In this document: piece by piece, positions 1 through 11,987 of the stretch
Layout: every line of letters starts with the position of its first letter
How positions within the stretch are numbered: position 1 is the stretch's first letter
Assembly: GCA_025175895.1 (NCBI GenBank)
Contig: CM046001.1
Coordinates: 24,500,314-24,564,313, forward strand
Reading direction: 5' to 3'
DNA: 64,000 bases
Source: Wurfbainia villosa
Taxonomy: Eukaryota > Streptophyta > Magnoliopsida > Zingiberales > Zingiberaceae
Notes under the pieces: generated by a model
Databases searched by the model: none
Seen by the model: only the letters and a program-made list of their open reading frames with translations
Told to the model about the DNA's origin: nothing
Made by a program: the position numbers and the translations under genes

Positions 1-1752
1 TTCGGATTCAAAACGAGTCCCCAAAACTCGCTTCTCCAGAGAGGTATTCGTCAACTGTTTGACGAATCCTTCGTCCTCCACCTATGAGGATTACCGGAGA
101 TCGAATCTCCGGCAAGGTATCCGCTGTCGGAGCTCCAAACATCGTCCAAATGATGCTCCGATACGAAGGGAGGAAGCTGTCTAGAATTCTGGACAGATTG
201 GTGGAGGGGTTGCGCCGACCCAAAGAGGATGACCGGCCGCTCCTTGGTCACCTAAGCCAAGGGAATTACTTTGGAGTCGCGTGGATCTTGGATACTGCAC
301 GGCTTGACAGGCGGCACAAGAGTGGCGGTAACAAAGGTTGGGCGACAACCTTGTTGGGCGGCGGCACACTAAGAAGAGAGGGAGGGGGCGGCACAAAAAT
401 AGGCTTAGGTTTTATAAAACTCTTAAGCCTTGTTTTTATAGAGAACATATTCTCCTAACAGTTATTGGTTCATAACCAAAAACCCATTAACCCGCTCCAT
501 TAACTTAAGTTAAAATAAACTGAATCGAGTTGGTCTATTTTAAGTTAAAATGAACCGAACTAACTTTGGTTCATTCGTTTAAAATAAACCAAACCCCTTT
601 GGTTTATTCTTCACCATTGGATTATAACCAAACCAATTTTGTTCATCCATCGATTTCATGCTCGATCCTTGTTTGGTGCAACCAAACCTAGTTTATTTTG
701 GTCTGAGAATCTCATTCTCAAGCTCATTTTAAATCCTTCAGATTACGCTCGTTATGTGTGTGACCAAATAGGTTCTCAGTTTATGTTGGTCATCTATAAT
801 TAACCATTAATTATAGAATGATCATGAGTGACACCTAGTAGTACATTATGATCCCCAATTAAAGGTTGATCTAGAACTATTTCTGAAACCCTTCAGCAGC
901 TACAATGAATCGTGCCTCATTCCTTTCACTCATCTTATACCCACTTGGTTCAGGACATGGTCTATAGTGTCAGTCCCCATTAGGTTGACTACGTCACACC
1001 TAACCCAAGTATCATTTCCTCGTCCTACGGATTCTAGTTACTGCACATGTACTCTAAACATGTAATGCTTTGCCCAAAGACTTTAGTAACAATCTGACGA
1101 GAGGCCATGGGTATACATCTCCTCGCAAGGAGTGGTGAATCCTTTATAGGCTATTCAAACACCTTCGATCACTTCGACATATACCAAATCATCCCGGGTC
1201 AACATCTCCTCAAAGATGCTTGCTTGAGATGTCAAAACATAAGTCTTCATGACCAAGATGACTTGAATACCGTAAGTCAAAGGAACATCGCACTTAAGCT
1301 GTAGTAAGAACTTCATTGACATATCTATATATGCAGAGAACCATATGAAGTTTTACAGCTGGTCACTCCAATGAACTAGTTGCCATAACTAGCATCCACG
1401 ATTAACTCTGGACATCACAATGTCTCCAGCCAGTGAGAATCAGCTGCTTGGATACACCAAGGAGTATACCTCGTGCTAGTCTCGACAGAATTGATGGGGT
1501 CCAAATCCATCAATTCATCGACTAGGGACAATTCGGATACATCACAGTTACACATGTAGAGATACTTACTAGTTGTGATCCAATCACAAATTCTCTCATA
1601 CTATGAATCGTATCATGGACATTCAGTAAATGAGTTTAAGATCTAATCAAATACATGAAAATATGTATACTCAAATAGTGAATCTTCATTTATCATATAA
1701 ATGGTTCAAACATAAGGCGATTGCCTTAGGACATCTCTCATATATTACTAAC
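1..1752 (-). repeat. LTR-like remnant, left end outside window
   Basis: No coding capacity is visible. Read on the minus strand, the stretch looks like an LTR: a long AT-rich U3-like part (about 1752 to 450), a TATA-like CTATAAAAACA near 440-430, then a GC-rich part to base 1 resembling R-U5. A possible LTR start TGTTAGTAATA lies at about 1752 on the minus strand. Two tight hairpins sit in the GC-rich part (45-66 and 94-112). There is no partner LTR, primer site or target duplication in the window, so the boundaries are guesses and a non-LTR origin cannot be excluded. Confidence 0.35.
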
Positions 1753-1789
1753 AAGTAAGATATGCGCTAAAATGATAGCTAAAATCCTA

Positions 1790-2494
1790 TATAAAATGCT
1801 CACATCATTGAACACTCGACCAATCGACTGACCCAAAGTTCTAGTTGACTGATAAACCTCAATTATGAGATTTAAACCCAAGTATGATCCCCTCTTACTT
1901 GATTGACCACCCTTAGCCTAGGCCTAAGCCTTCTAGCCACCTCCATCAGCCTCACGCATCTCAAATCCCTTGAGTCTGTGACTCTTCATCTTTCACATTA
2001 GCCTTCAAGTGCTTTCATCGACTATATCATGCTATTCGGGTCATTTTCCAAGGTTCATTTGGACTTTTGATGCCAAGACCACATGATTGGAATTTATGCT
2101 GCCAAAATCTTACCCTTGGACTTTTCCATTGTCAAGCTTCAATGCTTGAATTTTCTTGGCAAGATCCATTTAGACTTACGCCACCAAGACTACATGCTTG
2201 AACTTTACGTTGTCAAAATTACATCCTTGGACTTTTCCATTGCCAAGACCATGCTTGGACTTTCCATACCAAAATCATGCTTGGACTTTCCCTTGCCAAG
2301 ACCATTCTTGGACTTTTCTTCCTAACTCCATGTTGGACTTTCCAATTGTCAAATTTCACTTGGACTTTACACCGTATATCCATATTTATACTTTCCTTGA
2401 CAAGTATCTAAACTTGGACTTTCGAGGTTGATTGCTCCAATAATCTCTCCTAAATAATCTTCTCATATGACTTTGAATATCTCAATCATCTACT
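1790..2494 (-). repeat. hairpin-repeat LTR fragment (same group as solo LTRs A and B)
   Basis: Bases 1880-2060 resemble 44310-44480 (for example CCTAAGCCTTCTAGCCACCTCC in both, apart from small differences). They are followed at 2040-2430 by degenerate CTTGGACTTT/GCCAAGA units, as in solo LTRs A and B. The fragment is interrupted after 2494 by the CACTA element and continues from 6651 to about 6750 (GTCAAAATCCTGCTTAAGTC resembles 45100-45125). Small open frames in the array come from the repeat and are not genes. Confidence 0.5.
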
Positions 2495-3619
2495 CACTAC
2501 AACAAAAAAAGGTAATACACAACATTTTAAAGACATCACTTTTTGTGAAAAGCGTTATTGTTTTTAATTTAACACGTTTTTAGTGTAAAACGTTCTCTTT
2601 TTTTTTTTAAGTTATCATAGACAACACTTTTTGCAAAACCATTGTGTATTAGTTTTTTTTTGTCAAAGACAACAGTTTTTAAATAACATTGTCTTTGACC
2701 TTTTTTTTATTAGTAAAAGACCGCTTTATAAGAAGTGTTGTCTATGAGCATATTTTTTAATATATATGACCACTTTTAAAAAAAGTATTATCTGAAAGAA
2801 AAAAGTTCATAGACAACGCTTCTTTTAAAAAAAAATATTTTGTGGAAAGCATTATCTTTTATTAATAAAACTCATTTTTTTAAGAAATATTTTTATCACA
2901 CAATTACATAAGAAAATACTCAAGTTCTATCGGCAAAAAAATAATAAAAAAACACAATTCATCATCGCATAACCCTTTCCTAGCTTCAATAGCGTCAGTC
3001 TCTCCTTCCTTCTCGTCGTCCCAAAACTGTGCAACGACCACATGAATTACTAGCTCAAGTCCTCATGAACTTGCTCATTGACTGAATCACTTGATTAAGC
3101 TCGAATCGAAGTTGCTCTCGAAAGTTTTGTTGTTCTCGATTCTGAGCGATTTTCCAACCAATTTCTTTAGGTTATTTTACATCAATTCTTCAGTAGTTTG
3201 TGAACTATTGGTGAGGATTTGTAGCTTAGAATGAATGTTAGTTGATTAACCCTTTTTTTCTACAATGTTTTAAATCTCTGTAGAAATTTCAATGTGTTCT
3301 CTAAAAGGAAGAGACAACTAGTACGATTCCCATCCCAAATCTACACTGCCTTAGATACTTTTAGCAAAACAGCAGATACAAATCCACATTTAACCAATAA
3401 TGTTAAATAAGACATCAAAATAATAATAAAATAATATTAGTTAATTAAGAAATTATCTTATAGAATTTTTTAAGATTTAAAAAAAAAATTAAATTTAAAT
3501 AGAATTTCTATGTTATTTCATGATGATAAAACAGATAAGTTTTGAAGAAGTCTGTTTGAATTATCACAACAGTGATTAGGAGTTAATAGGATTCATTAAC
3601 TTAAAGTCTATAAAGAAAA

Positions 3620-4130
3620 CCTAAGTTTAATTTTCGTGCCCTATTGTTTTTTTTTCTTTTCCTAAGTCGTCGTTCCTTGACCCGAGCTCGCTCTTCATTT
3701 CCACTTTCCGATCTCTCCGCAGCTTGATTTCTTTTTCGCCATCCGCCGTTCCTCTGTGCACGATCTCACTTGGAGACGTCGTCGCTGCGCTCGATTGCCG
3801 CTGTCACTGGCCTTCTCCCTCAGCCGTCGCTCATTCCGATGACCAGCTCGACCGACCACCAGCTGCACCGAGCCATCTTTTCTCCTCGTGTCCTACGTTC
3901 TCTCAGTGACGAGCTTCGACCTGGATCGTCCCGCCTCGCAAGCCGGCGATCTCTCCATGGATGGTTCCGAGGGTGCGTTCGGCAGTCTCCTCCTCCGAAG
4001 CGTGCCAGATCTGGATTGTCGCCTTCCCCGAGCTAACTTCGAGTTCAGGAGGGAGAGCTGACAACTTTACATCTCGGCGACGACTCTGGATCAGGAGCAC
4101 AACTTCCTTTATTCAAAGGGATAGGTGATG
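3620..4130 (+). other. GC-rich, gene-like segment inside the CACTA element (possible captured host fragment)
   Basis: Composition changes sharply from AT-rich transposon sequence to a GC-rich block, then back. It looks like the 5' UTR and first exon of a plant gene. Frames of 61 and 88 codons (3724-3909, 3770-4036) overlap in different phases and have no recognisable domain, so I do not call either a gene. CACTA elements are known to capture host gene pieces. That this is one is inference. Confidence 0.35.
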
Positions 4131-6034
4131 TTCAAGGGTATATGGTTACGTCATAGTCGCAACGGGGAAGAACTCTATAACTGTAGTTCATGGTGATTCG
4201 AGGGCTTGGATCAGGGAATCTTCCGGTTAAGTTCCTATAGTTTACACAACTAAATTTCGGTAATCCTGCAGTTTATTGTCTTGATCTTTGGATTAAAGGT
4301 TCGAATAAGTTGATCGAAACCTACATCTTTGTGATTTCAGGATTTGGGTGATTATTGAATTGAGTAGATCTGATATCCTATCAAGAAGCTGACAGAGATT
4401 GAATCAGTGTTGTAGCTGTGCAATCAGATCCAATTCGATTTCCAAGATTATGATGTTACTGGCTCCATTTGTGAATTTACATGGTATTTTAGAGATGATA
4501 GTAACCTATAGGACTCAATAGGGTTAAGAAATTGGTTTGGTTCTACTATTGGGATGTACGGCAGATAGATTTTATGTTTTATGTTTAGAGCTTTGATTCA
4601 AGACAGATTCACAGACGTGATGACTATGAGCACGATCACTATGAGCACGATCTACATATCAGGTGGATGATTCTCTTTGACTCTTGTAGATCATTATCTT
4701 AGTGCTTGAACTCATATTGATAGATGAAATAATCTTAACTCTACTTTTTATTATTCTTGTGCTTTATACTTAGCCGTTTGAACTTTGAAATGCTCCATTC
4801 GATGTCTATGCAGTCTCTTTTTATTTGGTAATATTTATACCTTCTAGTATTATATGCATTGTTTATTGTTTAGACATCTGGTTATGATCATAGTACGATT
4901 GTGTAGTGATGATTGTATCGGTGTAGATTATTATTATGCATAGTTTACTGTTCAAACATCTGGTTAAGATCATACTATAATTGTGTAGTGATGACTGTAT
5001 CTGTGTGCAGTGGATGATTATTATGTATTGTGAAACATGAAGTTGTGTGTAATGATATGGCTCTGCAGGAATAAGAGGCAGTCATCTAATTATCTCATTG
5101 TGAAACATGAAGTTAGGGCTAGAAGCCTACAAATATGCATTCATTGACGACCATTGTTTATGAAGTTTTACCAATTTTTGGGGTTTACCAAAAATTTTAT
5201 GAATTTATTCCTCTAGTTTTTGTGTTTTATTCAATAAATTTTTATCATGAATGGATATAGTTTTTAATTTTTTATTTTGCTATTTTCTTGAGAATCTAAA
5301 GTTGTCCACTCTTAATCAAACACTTTGGTCTAGAAGTTGATATATCTCTACATTGGTAAACATATATATGAAACCTAGTTCAAAATGCATGAAATATAGT
5401 TCTTTTATATATATCGAATTGTTTGAAGCAGTAGCTTTCAGTTTGTCTTTGAACGTCAATACAATTCTTGTTTTGAGTATAATTTTTATTGAAGTTCACT
5501 AGGGAGGACATATATTCTTTGTGTCGAAAATTAACCACATGGTAGTTTCTCTAGGGATTACTAAATGTGTTTCTAAATGAAAAACTTGTGTATGGGGCAT
5601 AAAATAATTCTGTCCATTATTTAAACAAACGACAGCTCAATGACTTTATGAAAACTTGAAGTATCTGAAAATTTGATGTATCTTCCATGTTGTACTATTT
5701 GATTTATTTTAGAATTTCATGAGTATTCGTGGATGCTTTGAGTTTATAATATCATAACTTCGACATCTCCTCCTCAATATTTAAAAGATTCGTGAGTATC
5801 TGTCTTGTACTATTGCATAAAAAGATTTAAAAGATTCATTCTTTACCTCCAAATTTAGTCACATATGATTTAGGGTGTATAATCGCCCATTGAAAAATCT
5901 ACTTGAATTTTTTTAGAAATCTTTCAGCTTAGATTGATATTGTGTATTTACTACAATTCTATGAATAAATTATTAGGAATCTGTGCAAGGTTTGTATTGA
6001 TCATTTTAATTATAATATAATAATTTTCTTTCTC

Positions 6035-6193
6035 ACAGATGGATGTGGAAAGAAATTAAAAGTGAAGTTTTGTTTTGCCAAGGATACTCATATATCCGAG
6101 AAGATGCAATCCAAAAAGATTCAATCCAAGAAACAAGATACGTTGGAACTAATATGTATGTCTAGTATGTATGTTTTTTTGCTTTTGTAAACA
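6035..6193 (+). pseudogene. exon-like segment near the right end of the CACTA element
   Basis: A polypyrimidine stretch ending in TTTCTTTCTCACAG (a good plant 3' splice site) precedes an open stretch of about 50 codons that is Lys-rich and ends in TAA before an AT-rich tail. It could be a last exon of captured or element-encoded sequence. I recognise no family, and the exon reading is an inference from the splice-like site. Confidence 0.25.
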
Positions 6194-6653
6194 TAACTTG
6201 GATCTAAAGTTTGTGGATTATGGTTTCACACTTTTCGGTATTCATTCGTTGTCTATTATGATACATTTATGTTTCAATTGTAAGAAAATTGATTAGTTGT
6301 ACTTTAAGGATATTTTAATTGGTGTTATTTATAAGGGTTTAATTAAGTGGTTCATCGTTTAATATAATAGACAATGATGTTGTAGATACAAAAGACAATG
6401 GTTTTTTTTGTTGATAAAAAGTGATATTTCATTTCAAACGACAATACTTTTTATCCATTCCAAAAGCGTTATCTTTGCAAAAAAAAAAAGATCACTTTTT
6501 CTTCGTTGCAAAAATATTTGCTAGAAAAAATAATATTTTTTATCCGTTGTCATTGACCGGGCTTTTAACAATAGTGCTTTTAACAATGCTTTTTCAGCAA
6601 CATAGACAACGGATAAAAAAATATTGTCTATGACCTTTTTTCTTATAGTGACT

Positions 6654-7619
6654 AGTCATATGGTAAACTCATTGTCAAAAGTCAAAATCCTGCTTAAGTC
6701 TTATTCAAGTTTGGTCAATGTGCGTTTGATACGTCGGACCATCTCTGACTTTCCTAAGGTTTGTGTAAAATTTGGATAGAAGATCTATATTTACTGGATG
6801 AGTACAAAAAACTAACTTTTCTAAGTGATAATATATGATGATCTGAATGACATCCCTGCATTAATTTCTAAAGAACGGCTCGTCCAAGTAACAAACTAGT
6901 ATAAGTTGGAATGTTCGAGACTGATGACGATCGTCACTCAGAGCCCTAGGATCCGAGGATCCCTTATTCCTTGAGGTTCCTTCATCCGACTCTAACCTAC
7001 GTCTTTGTCTAAAATGAATGCATATGAATGACATGATCATGAATGCACAAACAATTTGGTTAGAAAATGAACATGTAAGAATGAATCGAAGGAAGATGGC
7101 AGAGGATCATTACTTTGGTGTCATTTGCTAGTGTGGAGTTATAGAAGACAATTGGAGGAAGATGTCGGAGGAACGCCGGAGGAAGATGGTCGAAACTGAA
7201 GGTGAAGCCGAAACCCTAAAAACGAGTGGAGTCAACCAAACAAGACGAAGAGAAGGCTTAGATTATCTCTATAGGGATAATGGTTAATCTAGAATACCTT
7301 GATTTAGGGTTTCGGGGCTGACCGGAGAGTGAGATCATCGAAAAAGACACTGGGAACGACGGGCAACAGGTTTGAGAAGAAGTTGATCGCGTGAAAGGCC
7401 GAGCAACTAGGGCTCGGTCTTTTAAACATCGCGCCCATCAGTCGACTGTTGTGATACAGCAGTTGACTGCTAACCTTTCTAAGGTCATGTACAACACTAA
7501 TAGTCGACTGCTAGGGTTGAGCAGTCAACTACTATACTTTCTATGCATTGCTACAGTAACTTCAGTCGATTGATAACTTAATATTAGGCTGAACTTGTGG
7601 AAACCAATTTGTTCAACTC
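6654..7619. other. unassigned intergenic/LTR debris
   Basis: The first about 100 bases continue the hairpin-repeat LTR interrupted by the CACTA element. From about 6760 to 7430 I recognise nothing. At 7436-7570 the text carries two AGTCGACT palindromes and several near-copies, as in the LTRs of X, Y, A and B, so this may be a scrap of the missing 3' LTR of element X. No polypurine tract or TG/CA boundary is visible. Confidence 0.3.
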
Positions 7620-8159
7620 AATTTGTTACATTTTGTGTGTTTCTCGCATGTGTACTAGTTATACTAGTATTATGCTTATATTTGTGTATTTGTTAATGCA
7701 TTTTGATATTCTATTCTATTTTCACAAGCATTATTAACCAAAAATGTTATTCCTAGCATTTCACCTATGTTGAAATGCACAATCAAGATAAGTCTTATAT
7801 TTTTGTGAGATGCGATACATCAAAACACACTTTTCATGCAAATATACAATATGATATATAAACCATGGCAAGTGTATGAAGTACAATGAGATTATCTAAG
7901 CCATAATTCTAATTGTTATTATCTAGGAGTATGCTAAATATCAAATTTAATATAATTACAATTTAACTCCTTGAGTATGTCAAATCCTCGAATTTTGGCA
8001 CACTATACATATAACCTAATTGTGTCAATTTTGGATTGACTTTTCAAATTTTATTAGCACATCCTAAAATCTTTTAAGTACATTTCTAATTTCATTTTCA
8101 AAGTATTACAATACTTAAAAAATACCCTAATAGTTAGGTTAACTACCTATCCGTTTAAG
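7620..8159 (-). other. element X, noncoding part downstream of gag
   Basis: AT-rich, with no frame of note. Its position directly downstream (minus strand) of the X gag tail, and a loose resemblance of 7745-7870 to the post-gag region of element V (27055-27180), suggest it is the 3' untranslated part of X. The 3' LTR of X was not found. Confidence 0.35.
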
Positions 8160-8458
8160 GTTGACACGTCCTAAATCCATCTAGAGTGATGAAATCACTC
8201 TCCTAGGAACTCAATACCTATTAGAGCTCCTTGGGTTAACTAGGTACTCGCTATGAACGACTTCCCTAGATACCCTCCTAATGACTCTCCTAGGTTTGGA
8301 AGCCTTAGTCATTTGGGTCTTCTCAAGGTTAACTCTCGGAATTGCCTCCCTTGTAATCTTGCTAGTGACTTTCCTAGACTTCTTTAAAGCCTTAGTCACT
8401 TGACATTTGTTAAGATTAGCCTTAGGGATGACTTCTCTAGTAACCTTGACTTTCCTAG
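8160..8458 (-). pseudogene. element X gag, C-terminal part (broken)
   Basis: This is the minus-strand continuation of the gag remnant at 22539-23900. The two halves are separated by insertion of element W, whose target duplication CCTAG flanks it on both sides. The frame (8211-8399 plus flanks) is Lys/Arg-rich and ends in an EYLVNP..SNRY motif. The same EYLVNP signature closes the intact Gag of element V. The Trp that should follow NRY is a TGA stop in this copy. Gag would have formed the capsid and bound element RNA; this copy cannot do so. Confidence 0.65.
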
Positions 8459-9575
8459 TGTTGGTGTAGTGGTACCAGATAATCGAACCTGGGTTTTAAT
8501 TTTGACAAAGGTTCAAAGTTAAGTTATCATTGTTATCTCATGAGCTGAATTAAGTGTGCAGAAAGTGCTTAAGCTGTGCTGAAGGTTAGTGACACCCGGA
8601 GAATTTCGAGTCGAGAAACCGCGGTGGTCGGGCGACACTAGGAGACCTCATGGAGTCGAGGAACCTAGGTAGAAGACTGGAAGCTAAGCTACAGGTCGGA
8701 AATGACCGGAGGTAAGCATGAGTGCGAAGAGTGGTGGTAAGGTCATGTCCTCCATATGGGGACGACCGTAGGTGGCGATCCGACTTAGACTTCCAGTGGA
8801 AGGTCTAGTTCGAGATCGAACGGTAAGGAACCGCCATATTTACTATCTCTTATTTGTATTGTGCTAACTTTGTGTTGCAGTTGAATAACCTAGGTCGATC
8901 ATGATCGCTATTATGATCATGATCGCTAGCATCACGGTGATGAAGGTAATCAGTCGATTGCTATTCAAACTATCTAGCTCGTTAAAGGTCAAGATAAGCT
9001 CCACTTATCTTGAGGGGATGAGGCTCTTTGACTCAGATTTGGATCTCAACGTTCAGGGGCTTGAAAGGCTATAAAAGAAGGGGGGGTTCACCCCTTTAGG
9101 TCATGAATCTTTGCTCCCAAGTGCTCCAACAATGCTACGCTTCAACGACGATGCTACGACGCTGATACGCTGACAACATGCCGACGACGAGCTCAAGATC
9201 ACAACTTATAATTGCCGGTAACTTTATTTTGTTTTCATTTTGTTTACATTTCTTGTAATTGGAGCTTTCATCGTAACGAGGTGAGGTAGACTTGTTTCCT
9301 TATCCTCGAGCTTTTGATTTTATTGTAATCATCGTCTCCTATCTCTAACGAGGAGGAGACTCTATAGTGGATTGTCCCTTCGTACGCGGTCAAGGACCGC
9401 AGGGCCTTGGAGTAGCAATCTTTTAGTTGCAAACCAAGTAAAAACAAAATTGTCTCCCTTACTTTTATTGTTTACATGCCACTGCATTTATTACTCGTGT
9501 TTTATCGACGAACGAAAAGAAATTTTCAAGCTCGCTATTCACCCCCCTCCACTCTAGCATGCTTTCGATCCAACA
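8459..9575 (+). repeat. Element W 5' LTR
   Basis: Pairs with 21422-22538 and has the same length (1117 bp). Its U5 end carries the GCTATTCACCCCCCTC..CTCTAG signature shared with elements V and Y and solo LTRs A and B, then ends GATCCAACA just before the primer site. Scattered substitutions against the 3' copy show that the insertion is not recent. Confidence 0.92.
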
Positions 9576-9577
9576 AT

Positions 9578-9595
9578 TGGTATCAGAGCGGGGGT
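9578..9595 (+). other. Element W primer binding site (Met-tRNA type)
   Basis: TGGTATCAGAGCGGGGGT begins two bases after the 5' LTR. It is complementary to the 3' end of plant initiator tRNA-Met and would prime minus-strand DNA synthesis. Confidence 0.85.
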
Positions 9596-9739
9596 GCTAA
9601 GATTTGGTGCAACCACCAATCTAGTAATTCTTTCTTTTTGTATTAGTTTTCATTTCATTCAAATCTCTTTTCTATTTCCCGCACTACTAATCCAAGACGA
9701 AAGTCTTGGCAATTTGTGTTTTGTCGTTTATTTTTGTGT

Positions 9740-10275
9740 GCAAGGTTTTTTTTAAAAGGCCCATCTCGAAGGGTTTAACACCGCCCGACCTCCGTTTTAC
9801 AATGGAGATGACTTCAGTTATTGGAAGGGTCGAATGAAGTGTTACTTGAAAACCCAAGTCGAGATGTGGATTGTGATCCAGACCGGGTTCACCCTTCCAA
9901 CAAATGAAGACGGCGAACACTTGGACTGCGACAAATGAACCAACGCGATGAAGTGTCAAGTGGAGGCCGATGCAAAGGCTACACAAATTTTGCAATGCGG
10001 TTTGTCCAAGGAGGAGCTCAACCGCATGGCCCGTTCATAAGCACAAAGGACTTATAGAATAAGCTCATCAAGCTTCATGAAGGAATAGCCGACATGAAGG
10101 TATATAAAAGAGGCCTTCTTCTAAATAAACTTTTTAATCTAAAAATACAGGGACACGAGACCGCTACACAATTGCACGCAAGAATACAAGACATTATGAA
10201 CGGGCTCCACTCGATCGAACAGAAAGTCAAAAATTAAGATGTGATCAGGTACACACTCAATGCATTTCATAGGAC
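9740..10275 (+). pseudogene. Element W gag, N-terminal part (broken)
   Basis: Three-frame reading shows a plant copia-type gag start: a Pro-Pro-Asp box followed by a YNGDDFSYWKGRMKCYL motif, matching the PPxFDGxxFxYWKxRM start of V and X. A one-base shift lies between the Pro box and the YNGDD motif. In-frame stops occur at 9935-9937 (TGA) and 10038-10040 (TAA). The frame then runs into a capsid-like QLHARIQDIMNGL segment and is cut by Copia-1 at 10280. It continues at 19070. Capsid/nucleocapsid role by family; nonfunctional here. Confidence 0.7.
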
Positions 10276-10280
10276 CACCT

Positions 10281-11968
10281 TGTTAGGGATCATGAGATGT
10301 AGTGTCAATCATGAGATGATTGATTAGGGATCATGTGTATCATATTTCATTAATAAAAGGCAAGGATTGTTTATTATATTTACTTTATGCATGTGTCAGC
10401 TAAAATAAATATAATAATGTCCTTGAATAATAGGTTCTAATCTACCATTTATCAATTGGTAGAATTGATTATGAGAAGTTATAGAGAACACTATTCTTAA
10501 TATTCCCAGTCAAGTATTAATATACAAGGGCAATATTAATATATTGAGACTAGCCTGTAGGTCAATGGATGACTTGATCTCACAAGTCATGGATATGTGA
10601 TGTCACATTGACACATGAGTATATATATTGGAGAATATATATACTGAATTGATCCGCCATGAGAAAATATCATGAATCGTTATATGAGTGTCATATACTT
10701 TCTCATGTGACTATTGGTATGAATAGTCCTTAGACCTGAAGTCACTAAGGTTCCATACATAAGGAGTTATGTACTTTGGTATCGTCTAACGTCACACCAT
10801 AACTGGGTGCACTATAACGGTGATCATTGGGTATATAACAAATTATGTGGAAGAATGTGAGTGATGTAGATGAGATCTATTCCTCCTATATGACAGGAGT
10901 GATATATTTGACCTTTTGATAGAGTAGGACCATGAAATACATGGTCATGCTCAAATGAGTCAATATGAGATATTGAACTCATTTGTTTGAGTGTGTCTAC
11001 TTGGGGATCAAGAAACATAAAGATCGATAAGGGGATGACATGGTCTATGCCTCATTGATCGATCTAAGATATCAGAGATAGAAGGACATCGTCATACATG
11101 ATAATAGTTACAGAAAGGTTGTCGGATCTCGACGATCTTGTAACTTGGGTAGCAATGATGTATTGCTAGATACCGTTCATTGTTTATGTATCTAAAATGG
11201 TTTTAGATACATTGCCAACGTTACAAGAGCCTATAGGGTTACACACAAATGATATTCTATTTTGAAGATGATTTCTTTTAGTTGGACTAAGAGGACAATT
11301 GAGTTTATGGCCAAGATTTGAGTTAGACTCAAACTGGTTAAACTTGAGTTAGACTCAAGTTGAACCATGGAAGATGATTCATCATCATGCATGATTAATT
11401 TGATTAATCATGCATAGGAATAACAAAGGGCTTGATATTCATGATGAGAATTAAAAGAAGGGAATACCAAGGATCTTGGTATTAAGAGTTTTCTTAATGG
11501 GGAGATAATGACATTGATGGCTATGGGATTAAAAGACCCTTTTTGGTGTTGAACGTGTATCACTTGTGTGTTTTTTTTTGTTTTGGGCGTGCAAGACAAA
11601 AGGGCCAAGAGAAAGAGTTCTCTTATCTCCTCCTTCTTCTCCTTCTTCCAAAGAGTTCTTGGCATTTTGTTAGGGGTTGCTAGCACAACGTGACTCCAAA
11701 CCGTGTGGGTGTCAGTGTGGATACCATAGATATACAGTTACCCTTACCGTATTGAGATCTGATAGCATTTGGAAAAGCGGGATTGCGAAGGGCACGCACC
11801 GAAGGTATATTTTTCATCTAGATAAGATCTAGACTAGATTAAAGAAAATGACTTATATAGTTTTGCATGGATCTCTGATGGGATCTGGTTTAATTATTAT
11901 TTCCGCTGCGATTGTGCGAAGTATTCGCCCACGATGTTGTGAACATCAGATCCAGAGTTTTTCCAACA
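10281..11968 (+). repeat. Copia-1 5' LTR
   Basis: 1688 bp, matching 17364-19069. Close to the left end it lacks a short stretch (TGTCAGCCC..) present in the 3' LTR. It holds a near-perfect stem GCATGATTAAT/ATTAATCATGC (11389-11413) and ACTTGAGT/ACTCAAGT (11342-11360). Confidence 0.93.
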
Positions 11969-11969
11969 G

Positions 11970-11987
11970 TGGTATCAGAGCCACTTG
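11970..11987 (+). other. Copia-1 primer binding site
   Basis: TGGTATCAGAGCCACTTG follows the LTR after one base. It is complementary to the initiator tRNA-Met 3' end, as in most plant copia elements. Confidence 0.9.

Larger units (their letters stand above)
2495..6650. mobile_element. CACTA (En/Spm-type) DNA transposon, non-autonomous
   Basis: The left end reads CACTACAACAAAAAAAGG. The right end, reverse-complemented, reads CACTATAAGAAAAAAGG, so the two form a CACTA terminal inverted repeat. The 3-bp target duplication ACT is at 2492-2494 and 6651-6653. Subterminal repeats built on AGACAAC/GTTGTCT occur in both orientations near 2630-2820 on the left and 6370-6635 on the right, as expected for sites bound by a CACTA-encoded protein. 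No transposase (TNPD/TNPA-like) frame is visible, so it would depend on a partner. The middle carries GC-rich gene-like sequence listed separately. The remainder (2830-3620 and 4130-6030) is AT-rich without recognisable genes. Confidence 0.85.

Noticed and set aside
1107..1304. 65-codon plus frame
   Set aside because: Isolated, no domain, in LTR-like debris.
2083..2431. Two overlapping frames of about 80 codons
   Set aside because: Same hairpin-repeat translation artefact as in LTRs A and B.
11408..11686. 92-codon minus frame in the Copia-1 LTR, repeated at 18506-18787
   Set aside because: It is repeated only because it lies in the two LTRs; no domain, and antisense to the element.
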